Source: Anabaena catenula FACHB-362 (lineage in GTDB: Bacteria; Cyanobacteriota; Cyanobacteriia; Cyanobacteriales; Nostocaceae). From it: a DNA stretch of 64,000 nucleotides. The notes under the pieces were generated by a model, which did no database searches, had not been told where the DNA came from, and saw only the letters and a program-made list of their open reading frames with translations. The position numbers and the translations under genes are program-made. Within the stretch, counting starts at the first letter, position 1, and each line of letters starts with the position of its first letter. The stretch spans positions 1-64,000 of the forward strand of contig NZ_JACJTQ010000035.1 in the NCBI RefSeq assembly GCF_014698735.1, given 5' to 3'. Shown here piece after piece: positions 55,472-64,000 of this stretch.

Positions 55472-56401
55472 TTACCCAACTTCCTGAGACAAAGTTGAGG
55501 AGGTAGATTCAGAGGTGTTTGCAGTATTTAACTGTCCACCACAACTGCGTAATTCGTAAAGTTTGACTCCAATTTGATATTCATATTGGCTCAATAACCG
55601 TCCATAGATATATCCAGCTTTGCCATCTAAAAAGCCGCGCTGAACAATATAGAACAAAATAAACCTTAACAATGGTTTAAATGGCAAGCGTACCCACACT
55701 GTTTTTAAGAAGCGTTTACGTTGTACTGCATCACCAAAGAGATTTGCACCAATTGTTTTACCATTATCTTTCCCTGTGAGCAAATTTAAATACACACGGG
55801 CTTCCCAATTAGAATAGCGGTTATGTCTTTCTAACCAGTGATAAAGATTGCGGAAATCTTCGTGGAGCATATCATGTTTGAGATACCCAACTTGTCCCTG
55901 TAAAATTACGTGTTCGTGAACTTCGTTATCGCCTGTGTTGGGTATATCTTCGGTGTTGAGGTTTTCGTAGCGACCTTTTTGATGTTTAAATAAGCGGAGA
56001 TTCCAATCAGGATATTTACCTCCGTGACGAATCCATTTTCCTAAGAAAAATACACGACGATTGATGTAATAACCATTACACTCATCACGTTTAATTACTT
56101 CGGCAATTTCTGCCCAAGATTCAGGTGTAATCCGCTCATCACAATCAACAATTAGCACCCATTCATTCCGAAAAGGTAGATTTTCTAATGACCAATTTTT
56201 CTTTTTTGGCCAACTGCCATTAAAGTTGAATTGTACAACTTTAGCCCCGTAACTCTCAGCAATTTCAATACTTTTATCGCTACTTTGGGAATCGACAACA
56301 AAAACTTCATCAGCTACTGCCAGACTAGTTAAACAGGCAGGTAAGTTAGATTCTTCGTTTTTGGCGGGAATGAGTACGGAGATTGGTATTTTAGATGACA
56401 T
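55472..56401 (-). CDS. Family 2 glycosyltransferase, WaaE/KdtX-like
   Basis: Glycosyltransferase of 309 aa. The GT-A domain shows ISVLIPAKNEESNLPACLTS, VVDSQSSDKSIEIAESYGAK, and the metal-binding DCDERIT. GGKYPDWNLRLFKHQKGRYE is typical of WaaE/KdtX-like members that add sugars to polysaccharide or lipid carriers. The last residues (SQEVG) and stop fall in an ATTACCC tandem repeat (55452-55478). It is 18 nt after the next glycosyltransferase on the same strand, so they form an operon. Confidence 0.9.
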   Translation of the reverse strand: MSSKIPISVLIPAKNEESNLPACLTSLAVADEVFVVDSQSSDKSIEIAESYGAKVVQFNFNGSWPKKKNWSLENLPFRNEWVLIVDCDERITPESWAEIAEVIKRDECNGYYINRRVFFLGKWIRHGGKYPDWNLRLFKHQKGRYENLNTEDIPNTGDNEVHEHVILQGQVGYLKHDMLHEDFRNLYHWLERHNRYSNWEARVYLNLLTGKDNGKTIGANLFGDAVQRKRFLKTVWVRLPFKPLLRFILFYIVQRGFLDGKAGYIYGRLLSQYEYQIGVKLYELRSCGGQLNTANTSESTSSTLSQEVG

Positions 56402-56419
56402 AATAATTTTTACTTTAAT

Positions 56420-57352
56420 TTATTTTTTGTTCGCTGTAAAAAGAAGTCCTTGAATGGCTGCATTTAAGTAACCAATCTGACCATAAGCATAGACTAGTTT
56501 ATCAAATCTTTCGGCTGGATCAGTAATATATTGTAATGATTTATATAAGCCACGTACAAACTTCTCGCTGCCTCGTTGCAGTTGACCAATACCGGCTTTA
56601 CCAGCAAGTTGTTCCCGATAGCACTCACTAATACCTTGCCACCAACCCCGGTTTAAAAACCAGGAGGGTTTTAGCCTTTCTGGGGCAACATTGTGAGCAA
56701 CTAGGGCTTGGGGAAGATAAGCGACTTGCCAACCACGCTGAAGGGCAAATTCGGTCATTTGTAGTTCTTCGTTAGATAAGAGGTTTTTGCCGACTCGTCC
56801 CAGTTGAGGGTCAAAACCGCCTATATCTTCTAGAAAACTGCGTCGAATGGAGTAATTTAAGCCTCTAGGGGTGGAACCGGGCTGTTCAATGTAGATGATG
56901 CTGTCTCCCAAGTCGTAGGCTCCCAAGTTAGCAGCTAGTCCCGGAGATATCCACTTTGGTGGTTCAATGTCTGGAGGCCAGATGAGAGTAACTTTACCAC
57001 CAGCGATCGCTATGTTGGGATTATTTTCATAGGCAGAATACAAAACTTGCAACCATTGGGGACTAGCGACTGCATCATCATCCAAATAAGCGATAATGTC
57101 TGCGCTGGTAGCCTTAGCGCCTGTGTTGCGAGCTACTGATAAGCCCAGGGTAGGTTCAAAAATGTACTTGAGGCGGGTATCAGCCGCTCTTTGTTCTACA
57201 ACTTCACGAGTGCGATCGCTAGATCCATTATCCACTACTAAAATTTCAAAGTTAGCAGTAAAGTCCTGCGCCAATAAACTGTCAATCGCTGCACCTAAAT
57301 AGGTATCTCGATTGTGAGTACAGATGATGGCAGAGATTTGTAAGTCCGGCAT
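56420..57352 (-). CDS. Family 2 glycosyltransferase (polysaccharide synthesis)
   Basis: Glycosyltransferase of 310 aa with ISAIICTHNRDTYLGAAIDS, ILVVDNGSSDRTREVVE, and the AYLDDDAVASPQWL metal site. Later, GRVGKNLLSNEELQMTEFAL gives the catalytic ED-type block. It resembles the glycosyltransferases of hormogonium polysaccharide (hps) loci in Nostoc, but the specific hps identity cannot be set from reading. It is first of three minus-strand genes with the WaaE-like enzyme and the acetyltransferase, together suited to building an acetylated exopolysaccharide. Confidence 0.88.
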   Translation of the reverse strand: MPDLQISAIICTHNRDTYLGAAIDSLLAQDFTANFEILVVDNGSSDRTREVVEQRAADTRLKYIFEPTLGLSVARNTGAKATSADIIAYLDDDAVASPQWLQVLYSAYENNPNIAIAGGKVTLIWPPDIEPPKWISPGLAANLGAYDLGDSIIYIEQPGSTPRGLNYSIRRSFLEDIGGFDPQLGRVGKNLLSNEELQMTEFALQRGWQVAYLPQALVAHNVAPERLKPSWFLNRGWWQGISECYREQLAGKAGIGQLQRGSEKFVRGLYKSLQYITDPAERFDKLVYAYGQIGYLNAAIQGLLFTANKK

Positions 57353-57385
57353 GGGATTGATTACTGTAGTTTTGTAATTTGGAAT

Positions 57386-57523
<138 letters not shown>

Positions 57524-57660
57524 TTAAAAATATCCAATTCAACTTTTGCTTACTGGTTGTTAATCTACCCTATAAAGTACTTATCGACCAACGTAATTTT
57601 GCCGAAAACAATCTTTGCAGACAAGTTTCATGAAAAAATTGTCACCACTTTACCAATACT

Positions 57661-58467
57661 TTATGCTTGTCGGATATGACTGTGTAAAGCCACAAGTGTT
57701 TCTGCTAATTGACCCAGCCGAGTTTCTAGATATTGCTTGCGCCCAAACAGTTGACGTAATTTTTGATAACGTGCGATAGCCATACTCACAGTAGGAACCT
57801 GCTCTACTGGACATAGACGCGACCAAACTTTACCAGCCGCATCGACTCCACAGAGGCGGTAGCCAGCACGCGATGATGGAGATGATATCTGATCACCAGT
57901 CTCACAAATTTCTTCCACATAATCCATCAGACGCTCAACTTCCGCATGACGCAGCGTTGCCGTTCCTCCTGGTTCTGGTTCTTGAGGATTGGATTCTAAC
58001 CAGCCATTAATAACTGGCCCATCTAAATAAATATCTTGAATTTGTTGCAAAATTTCTTGTAGTTCAGTTTGCCAATCAGCGACAGTCTCTTGAATTTCTT
58101 GTAAGAGATTCATTGCAAATGCTGGATTGGCTCCGTGGCGATGGTTACTGAAGCTCGGTGTTTTAAACTTAGGCAGGCTGGGTGTTTTGCCTTCACCTGA
58201 GTGGGCGGGAAAAGTTTGTACGGAATTATCCTGGGAAAATAAATTGGGATCTGAAGACGATTTACTACCAGTATCTTTGCTTAAGTCAACGGTATTGATG
58301 CCCTCATCATTTGAAGGCTCTGTACTGTCTGTAGTTTTGTTAGCTCCGATGCTAATCCTAAAGGAGAACGGGCGTTTTGTTGAATCACCTGTTTCTGCGC
58401 CTAAGTCAGTGCCACGAATCCCCAAATCATGTAGAGTTGCCTCAATCCGTTTTAAGCCTGCTTTCAT
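57661..58467 (-). CDS. Cyanobacterial-type protein of unknown function (268 aa)
   Basis: The first 40 residues are ordered (MKAGLKRIEATLHDLGIRG), residues about 40-115 are Ser/Thr/Asp-rich and likely unstructured, and the C-terminal half is helical with coiled-coil character (LLQEIQETVADWQTELQEIL; YQKLRQLFGRKQYLETRLGQ). A central GYRLCGVDAAGKVWSRLCPV block may be the conserved core. No enzymatic motif or membrane segment is visible and I do not recognise the family. It is divergent from cobU. Confidence 0.7.
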   Translation of the reverse strand: MKAGLKRIEATLHDLGIRGTDLGAETGDSTKRPFSFRISIGANKTTDSTEPSNDEGINTVDLSKDTGSKSSSDPNLFSQDNSVQTFPAHSGEGKTPSLPKFKTPSFSNHRHGANPAFAMNLLQEIQETVADWQTELQEILQQIQDIYLDGPVINGWLESNPQEPEPGGTATLRHAEVERLMDYVEEICETGDQISSPSSRAGYRLCGVDAAGKVWSRLCPVEQVPTVSMAIARYQKLRQLFGRKQYLETRLGQLAETLVALHSHIRQA

Positions 58468-58600
58468 AAAGAGATCCTGAAGCTTGTTCTGGTGGTATTG
58501 ATTTCCGAATGAGTTTGTTAAGAGAGCAAATTATTGAGAAACTTTTCTTTATTCTATAGGTAGAACAATACTTTAAGGAAGACCAAGATTGTGATATCTT

Positions 58601-59149
58601 ATGAGTAGAGTTATTTTAGTAACAGGCCCAGCACGCTCAGGTAAAAGTGAATGGGCGGAAACTTTAGCAAAACAGTCTGAAAAATCAGTTATTTACATAG
58701 CAACAGCTACAGAAAATCCTGAAGATCAAGAGTGGCAGCAACGTATTGAAAAACACCAAAAACGCCGTCCTCTAGACTGGGTAACTCTATATGTACCTGT
58801 GGAACTTACTACTAGCCTAGCTAATGCCAAGCCTAATACCTGTCTTTTAATTGATTCTTTGGGAACTTGGGTAGCTAATTTTCTAGAACAAGACGACCTA
58901 AGTTGGGAAAATACCTTGGCAGAATTGCTCAAAATAGTGGGTTTAGTTGAGGCTGATCTAGTATTTGTAGGGGAAGAAACTGGTTGGGGTGTAGTACCAG
59001 CTTATCCTATGGGTAGGACATTCCGCGATCGCTTGGGTTCTTTAGTTCGTCAGTTAGGTGCAATTTCTGAGACTGTTTACTTAGTTACTGGTGGTTATGT
59101 TCTGAATCTCAGTGTTTTGGGTTCTCCCTTACCAGTAGCAAAGCCTTAA
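58601..59149 (+). CDS. cobU: Adenosylcobinamide kinase/guanylyltransferase CobU (CobP)
   Basis: Bifunctional enzyme of 182 aa that phosphorylates adenosylcobinamide and adds GMP during nucleotide-loop assembly of cobalamin. P-loop GPARSGKS (9-16), the IATATENPEDQEW stretch, IEKHQKRRPLDW with the guanylylated His, LLIDSLGTWVANFL and FVGEETGWGVVPAYP with GRTFRD. Length is normal. It is 12 kb from the other cob genes, with no riboswitch visible before it. Confidence 0.95.
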   Translation: MSRVILVTGPARSGKSEWAETLAKQSEKSVIYIATATENPEDQEWQQRIEKHQKRRPLDWVTLYVPVELTTSLANAKPNTCLLIDSLGTWVANFLEQDDLSWENTLAELLKIVGLVEADLVFVGEETGWGVVPAYPMGRTFRDRLGSLVRQLGAISETVYLVTGGYVLNLSVLGSPLPVAKP

Positions 59150-59308
59150 TTCCAAATTAAAGATTGTCCAGGTAAAATTTCTGAATTAAAACTAAGTAAT
59201 GGGACAGAATTAATTACACAACTGATTTTTCTGTTCCCTGTTCCCCGTTAAGAGTTCCCTCTCTCAACGAGTGAATTTAATTTTGTCCGACTACTTACAA
59301 TTAAGAAT

Positions 59309-59734
59309 ATGGCAAACCAACAAGAAGTTAAAGAATATATTGCTCACTGGTTTCAGTTAGGAAAGAAAGTAATCGTAGGTAATGGTAATCACAGCTTCTT
59401 ACCTAGCCCCGTGCTAAAAGGCGATAGCTATAGCCCAGAATTTGAAGAATGCTGGCAAAGTATTCTTTCATTAGAAATTAGTGACTGTTATTTAGAAGGC
59501 ACTCACGAAACCATAGCTGAACTGCTGACACCAGCCTGGGAAATGCTCCCTTGCGGTCGTTGTACTATGCCAGTACCCATACGTACTGTGGGAATGCCAG
59601 CTTTGTTTTGTCCCTGTAATAGTTTACCCAACTGGCCTAATACCGAACTACCAGCGCCGCGTGGCCCCGTTAATAGCCAAGAACAGCTGACAGTAATTTG
59701 CGATCGCTTAATAGATAACATTCCTTGCACTTGA
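59309..59734 (+). CDS. Conserved-looking protein of unknown function (141 aa)
   Basis: Soluble protein MANQQEVKEYIAHWFQLGKK. Four or more cysteines occur in the C-terminal half (EMLPCGRCTMPVPIRTVG, FCPCNSLPNWPN), suggesting a metal or redox site, but no family is recognised. It follows cobU by 159 nt on the same strand and faces the GGDEF-EAL gene. No functional link to cobalamin is shown. Confidence 0.68.
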   Translation: MANQQEVKEYIAHWFQLGKKVIVGNGNHSFLPSPVLKGDSYSPEFEECWQSILSLEISDCYLEGTHETIAELLTPAWEMLPCGRCTMPVPIRTVGMPALFCPCNSLPNWPNTELPAPRGPVNSQEQLTVICDRLIDNIPCT

Positions 59735-59764
59735 GTTGGTAAAATCCAAACAACCGATTTCATC

Positions 59765-61942
59765 TCAGACCAGAAATTTAAACTTAGACACTAATGCATT
59801 GAACAAATGAGCTTGATAAAGTTTCTCATAGTCTCCTGTGAGCAAGAGCGTCTCAATTTCTTGACCAGCCAAAGGTGGAGAAAATAAATAGCCCTGACCC
59901 AATTCGCATCCCAGTTGCTGTAACCATTGAAGTTGTTGTGGTGTTTCAATCCCTTCAGCCACCACAGCCAATCCCAGTTGATTGCTCAAGGCAATGATAG
60001 TACTCACCACCTGATAATTACGATTTCCTTCCTCCATCTGACTCACAAAAGAGCGATCAATCTTCAAATTATCAGCAGGTAAACGATGGAGATAATTGAG
60101 CGATGAATATCCAGTTCCAAAGTCATCAATGCTAATCTGAATTTTTCTGTCCTTTAATTGGGTCAACAAATCAATTGTTTTATTGATATCCTCAATTAGC
60201 ATACTTTCAGTAATTTCTAGGACTATAGAATTACCTTCTAAACCTGTTTCGGCTAGTGTGCGATCAATGTCTTCAATTAAACTGGCTTGGCGAATATCTT
60301 GAGCAGAGAGGTTAATACTAACCTTAAGCGGGATGTGAGTAAAATTTGTTTTCCATTTGACCAATTGTTGACAAACTGTGTAAAACATCCAACGATCTAT
60401 CTGCACAATTAGCCCAGTTTCTTCAGCAATAGGAATAAATTCTCCTGGAGAAACGAACCCGCGAGTAGGTGAAAGCCAGCGCACCAATGCCTCAAACCCA
60501 ATTAGCCGACCGCCTAGTAAATCTACAATAGGTTGGTAGTAGACAATGAACTCTTCTCGTTCCAGAGCTTTGCGGATCTCAGTTTCTAGCGTTAGTCGAT
60601 TTACAGCTTGGGTATGCATTTGGGCATCAAAAATTTTGTATGAATTTCGCCCCTGAGCTTTAGCTCGATACATGGCAATATCAGCATCTCGGAGTAAATC
60701 GGCGGCTTGACGATAGTTTTGTGTAGCAAAAACAATACCGATGCTCGTACTAATAAACATTTCGTTACCATTGAGCATCAGCGACGTTTGACAATCTGTG
60801 AGAATACGTTCAGTAATTTTAATCGTAGCTTCAATACTGACGATATCTTCTAGTAAAATTACAAATTCATCACCACCGAGTCGAGCGACTAAATCCATAT
60901 CCCGCAGGTGAGTTTTCAACTTCTGGGCAATACTCTGAAGTAGTTGATCTCCAGCTAAATGCCCTAAACTGTCATTGATGACTTTGAACCGATCTAGGTC
61001 TAGAAACAAGACGGCATAATGATAGGTTTCCACCCTTTTAGCTCGGTTTATGGCTAGTTCCAGTCGATCCTCCAACAGCGTCCGATTCGGTAAACCTGTC
61101 AATGGATCATGAAAAGCATTGTGAATAAGCTGTTCTTCCGCCTGTTTGCGTAACCGAAGCTCTTCGTAGAGATTGCTAATATCCGTGCGGATAGCCAAGT
61201 ATTGAAAGGGCTTACCCAAGGCATCCAAAAAAGGTACAATCGTGCTATTAACCCAGTAGAAACTGCCATCTTTTGACCGGTTTCGGATTTCGCCCCGCCA
61301 GATATGCCCCTGGCTAATGGTTTGCCACATCTGAGCAAAGAATTCTTGAGAATGATAGCCAGAATTGATCACCCGATGCGTTTGACCAACCAGTTCCTCT
61401 CGGTCGTATTGAGATATCTCGCAGAATCGATCATTAGCGTAGGTGATTACCCCGTGAGCATCAGTAATAGCGACGATGGCTGATTGATCTAGGGCATATT
61501 TGAAGTTGGATAATTCCTGGAGGGTGTGGTGCAGTTTTTCCTCTGCTTGTTTGCGCTCTGCCCGCACCTGAGCATCCCGAAGTTCTCGACGAACTGCCTC
61601 TGGCAAGCGGTTTAAGTTGTCCTTCATCAGATAATCATGAACACCCGCTTTCATCATTTCCACAGCAGATACTTCGCCGATGGTTCCAGAAACCAGAATA
61701 AAAGGAATATCTTTTTGACTCTGCTTTGCTATTTCCAGAGCCGCAGGAGCATCGAATCCAGGCAATCGGTAATCTGAAATTATCACATCCCAAGTCCGGC
61801 TACCGAGGGCTGTGCGTAGCTCTGGGGCTGTTTGGACACGCTGCCAGATGGGATTGAAACCACCACGACGCAGTTCATGGAGAACTAACAGGGCATCTGT
61901 TTCTAAATCTTCAACAAGCAGGACATTCAACTCTTGACTCAT
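59765..61942 (-). CDS. REC-PAS-GGDEF-EAL c-di-GMP signalling protein
   Basis: Protein of 725 aa. A receiver at about 5-120 has its Asp in VIISDYRLPGF, a PAS/PAC unit spans about 150-265 (VAITDAHGVITYANDRFCEI), a GGDEF domain about 280-440 with intact RLGGDEFVIL, and an EAL domain about 455-705 with FEALVRWLSP, EITESMLIED and DDFGTGYSSLNYL. Both catalytic motifs look intact, so it could make or, more likely, degrade cyclic di-GMP. It may balance the diguanylate cyclase beside the phytochrome, but no genetic link is shown. It is a single gene divergent from the sensor at 62327. Confidence 0.93.
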   Translation of the reverse strand: MSQELNVLLVEDLETDALLVLHELRRGGFNPIWQRVQTAPELRTALGSRTWDVIISDYRLPGFDAPAALEIAKQSQKDIPFILVSGTIGEVSAVEMMKAGVHDYLMKDNLNRLPEAVRRELRDAQVRAERKQAEEKLHHTLQELSNFKYALDQSAIVAITDAHGVITYANDRFCEISQYDREELVGQTHRVINSGYHSQEFFAQMWQTISQGHIWRGEIRNRSKDGSFYWVNSTIVPFLDALGKPFQYLAIRTDISNLYEELRLRKQAEEQLIHNAFHDPLTGLPNRTLLEDRLELAINRAKRVETYHYAVLFLDLDRFKVINDSLGHLAGDQLLQSIAQKLKTHLRDMDLVARLGGDEFVILLEDIVSIEATIKITERILTDCQTSLMLNGNEMFISTSIGIVFATQNYRQAADLLRDADIAMYRAKAQGRNSYKIFDAQMHTQAVNRLTLETEIRKALEREEFIVYYQPIVDLLGGRLIGFEALVRWLSPTRGFVSPGEFIPIAEETGLIVQIDRWMFYTVCQQLVKWKTNFTHIPLKVSINLSAQDIRQASLIEDIDRTLAETGLEGNSIVLEITESMLIEDINKTIDLLTQLKDRKIQISIDDFGTGYSSLNYLHRLPADNLKIDRSFVSQMEEGNRNYQVVSTIIALSNQLGLAVVAEGIETPQQLQWLQQLGCELGQGYLFSPPLAGQEIETLLLTGDYEKLYQAHLFNALVSKFKFLV

Positions 61943-61949
61943 ACCTGAT

Positions 61950-62043
61950 ACCAGTTCACTTTAAGGTTGATACAAATGGACAAACGCACAGACATCGAGA
62001 CGCGGAAGGATATTCATTTGTAGCTTTAATTAAGTGAATTGAT
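61950..62043. repeat. Palindromic element, family C copy 2
   Basis: Begins CCAGTTCACTTTAAGGTTGA and ends TAGCTTTAATTAAGTGAATT, matching 40236-40309 in the same orientation, with extra GCACAGACATCGAGAC inside. It lies just upstream of the GGDEF-EAL gene start. Confidence 0.75.
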
Positions 62044-62326
62044 ATTAAAATTTCTGAAGTTAGCCGTTCAGATAACTAAGAGTTTAAGTGAAATTCATGC
62101 CGCCCATATCATTTATAAAGATATCAATCCATTTAATAAGTGGGTGGATTTAATTAAATACAATACCTCCCTGGTAAACCTATTTCCTGGTAGGGAATAG
62201 GCTTTGACTTTCCCCCTTCTACTCATGGTTTGATCTTCACAAACGTAACAACTTAAAATTATGTGATTAAAGTGCCTGGGAAATAAAAACTGATTTATAG
62301 CAAAAGTTATCTGAAGGACAGGCAGA

Positions 62327-64000
62327 ATGTATTTAACAGAAATCTTGAGGTCAAAATTATCCGAAAATCGCCAACTGTGGGGCTTAATCCTACTAATTAT
62401 TGCTGGCTTTTTAGGAAACTACTTCCGATGGACGTTATTTTTCGACATTGATTTTCTGTTTGGTTCAATCGCTGTTTGGATTGTCGTTTGTTTATACGGA
62501 GTTAGATGGGGGACTTTAGCAGGTTTTTTTGCCGGAAGTTGTACCTATGTAATTTGGCATCATCCCTATACTACCTTTACTTTTACAGCAGAAGCCCTAT
62601 TTGTCGGTTGGCTGTTTCACCGACGGCAGCACCATAATATTGTTTTGCTAGATGCTCTTTTTTGGTTGGTAATCGGGATGCCATTGATATGGTTATTTTA
62701 CGCGATCATTCTGCACGTCGATCCGATCCAAGCCCGAATTATTCTCTTCAAGCAGCCTACTAATGGTATTTTTAACGCCCTCATTGCCAGCTTATTGTTG
62801 ACGCATTCACCAATTCATCGTTGGGTTGACCGTCCACCTGCTATTAGCACCCTTTCACTACAACAAACCCTGTTTAATTTACTGGTCGCTTTTGTGTCAG
62901 TTCCCACCTTAGTTTTGATTGTGCTGGCAAGCCATCAGGTGGTAAATGATATCAAAAATATGACTCGTTTAGATTTAAATGATGCGTCTCGTTACCTGAC
63001 AGTTGAGGTGCGTGGCTGGTATGAGCAACGTTTGGCTTCTGTGAATGGACTTGCTGAATTAGCTCGGCTCAACTCCATTGAGAGCGAAATCATAGGACAA
63101 AATGCTGCATTTGTTAGCCGTACTTTTCCTGAGTTTCGACACATTCATATTTTAGATGAGACAGGAAAACCCATTCTCGATTTTGAGAACAATGTTTCTG
63201 CTTCTGAGAGTGCCTTTAATGAAGACAAATATTTTCAGCAAATGCAGCGATTGCCCCAACCGTTTCTCTCTCCCGTTCTGCTGCTACCAGGCAAGTCGGC
63301 TTTTCCCGTTGTCTTATTTGGTGTGCCAATCCTAAGGGATACAAAACTCATGGGTGCTATTTTTACTGAAATTGATTTAAGCAATATTACAAAGTTGTTG
63401 CAGTCTAATTTAGGTCAAGAAAAGCTAGATATCACATTAGTGGATCAAAAACAAACAGTAGCAGCCAGCACGAAACCAGAATGGATTGGTACTCAGGCTT
63501 TTAATTGGCGTAAAGATGGCAGAGTTGACCAGATAGGGACTCAAACCTACCATTGGCTACCAATCACTGGTAGTCCTCTGGTGATGGTACAGTGGCAAAA
63601 TTCCCTATTTGTGAAAGAGTCTGCCATTAATCAGACAATTCCCTGGACACTGGTGGTACAGATGGCCGCAATCTCTCATGTGCATCAAATTGAGTGGGTT
63701 CACACCCGCAACATGGCAATACTCCTATTTGTCTCAGGACTAGCTCTGATTTCTGCTACCCTAGTTAGCCGTCAATTGGTCAAACCCTTGTCTCAATTAG
63801 CAGAAGTCACCACGAACTTACCAAATAAACTGCTAGAGCAGAAACCGATCAACTGGATACAGAGCCAGGTGACTGAATTGGCATTGTTATTGCAGAACTT
63901 TCGGTTGATGGCAGCTAGTTTACAGCAAAAGTTTAGAGAAATTCATCAAGCCAATGAACTGTTAGAACAACGAGTCCAGGAGAGAACTCAAGCACTACAA
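62327..64000 (+). CDS. Membrane-bound sensor protein, N-terminal part (runs off window)
   Basis: Open frame of 558 codons from ATG at 62327 (AAGGA upstream) to the window edge with no stop. Residues 1-170 are strongly hydrophobic with about six helices (LWGLILLIIAGFLGNYF, AVWIVVCLYGVRWGTLAGFF), a MASE-like sensor. An extracytoplasmic segment follows (about 205-465, Cache-like; HIHILDETGKPILDFEN, GAIFTEIDLSNI), then a helix near 468-485, a HAMP-like linker, and a coiled start (NELLEQRVQERTQALQ) that normally leads to PAS and histidine kinase or GGDEF domains. The output lies outside the window. Confidence 0.85.
   Translation, partial: MYLTEILRSKLSENRQLWGLILLIIAGFLGNYFRWTLFFDIDFLFGSIAVWIVVCLYGVRWGTLAGFFAGSCTYVIWHHPYTTFTFTAEALFVGWLFHRRQHHNIVLLDALFWLVIGMPLIWLFYAIILHVDPIQARIILFKQPTNGIFNALIASLLLTHSPIHRWVDRPPAISTLSLQQTLFNLLVAFVSVPTLVLIVLASHQVVNDIKNMTRLDLNDASRYLTVEVRGWYEQRLASVNGLAELARLNSIESEIIGQNAAFVSRTFPEFRHIHILDETGKPILDFENNVSASESAFNEDKYFQQMQRLPQPFLSPVLLLPGKSAFPVVLFGVPILRDTKLMGAIFTEIDLSNITKLLQSNLGQEKLDITLVDQKQTVAASTKPEWIGTQAFNWRKDGRVDQIGTQTYHWLPITGSPLVMVQWQNSLFVKESAINQTIPWTLVVQMAAISHVHQIEWVHTRNMAILLFVSGLALISATLVSRQLVKPLSQLAEVTTNLPNKLLEQKPINWIQSQVTELALLLQNFRLMAASLQQKFREIHQANELLEQRVQERTQALQ

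Overview
The window looks like chromosomal DNA of a filamentous, probably heterocyst-forming cyanobacterium (Nostoc/Anabaena group). The grounds are frequent GCGATCGC octamers, a Cph1-type phytochrome, PetL, LdpA, the Ycf45-type ATPase, an nrtABCD nitrate transporter with a two-domain NrtC, and many 7-bp short tandem repeats (STRRs) and small palindromic repeat elements. The exact genus cannot be fixed from sequence reading alone.

Layout. 0-6.5 kb: phytochrome hybrid kinase followed by a REC-GGDEF diguanylate cyclase, SelO and an acetyltransferase. 6.5-15.4 kb: housekeeping genes (bioB, petL, aroB, an ExoD-like gene, a lipid kinase) set in repeat-rich spacers, plus the remnant of an IsiA/CP43-type antenna gene in front of an alpha/beta hydrolase that lacks its nucleophile serine. 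15.4-25.9 kb: a RiPP (azole-peptide, TOMM) locus with a SagB-type dehydrogenase, a YcaO cyclodehydratase, an E1-like leader-binding partner and a 122-residue precursor whose core is 16 Cys spaced by Gly, Val and Arg. It is divergent from an ABC exporter, an HlyD-type adaptor and a MacB-type permease. 26-28 kb: an AT-rich P-loop NTPase of KAP type and a gene remnant. 28-33.4 kb: nrtABCD. 34-41.7 kb: a PlsY-phosphotransferase fusion, a 46-aa membrane protein, an SGNH hydrolase, a PAP/fibrillin-like protein, a pentapeptide protein and a SET-domain protein. 41.9-48.2 kb: cobalamin genes cobJ, cobI, cobH, cobG behind a cobalamin riboswitch, and cobL divergent. 48-64 kb: a lumenal thioredoxin-fold protein, murT, ldpA, the Ycf45-type ATPase, a polysaccharide group (two GT2 enzymes and a WcaF-type acetyltransferase), cobU, a REC-PAS-GGDEF-EAL protein and the start of a large membrane sensor cut by the window end.

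How the genes work together. The most notable unit is the Cys-rich RiPP locus: the E1-like protein presents the precursor, YcaO cyclises cysteines to thiazolines, SagB oxidises them to thiazoles, and the divergent ABC protein is the likely exporter. A perfect 14-bp stem hairpin between the precursor and enzyme genes could set their expression ratio. Light and c-di-GMP signalling is represented by the phytochrome/GGDEF pair and the GGDEF-EAL protein.

Repeats are the second theme. At least five families of small palindrome-ended elements occur in two to four copies. STRRs have entered coding sequence: they form the C-termini and stop codons of four genes, the start of one gene, and an in-frame insertion in ldpA.
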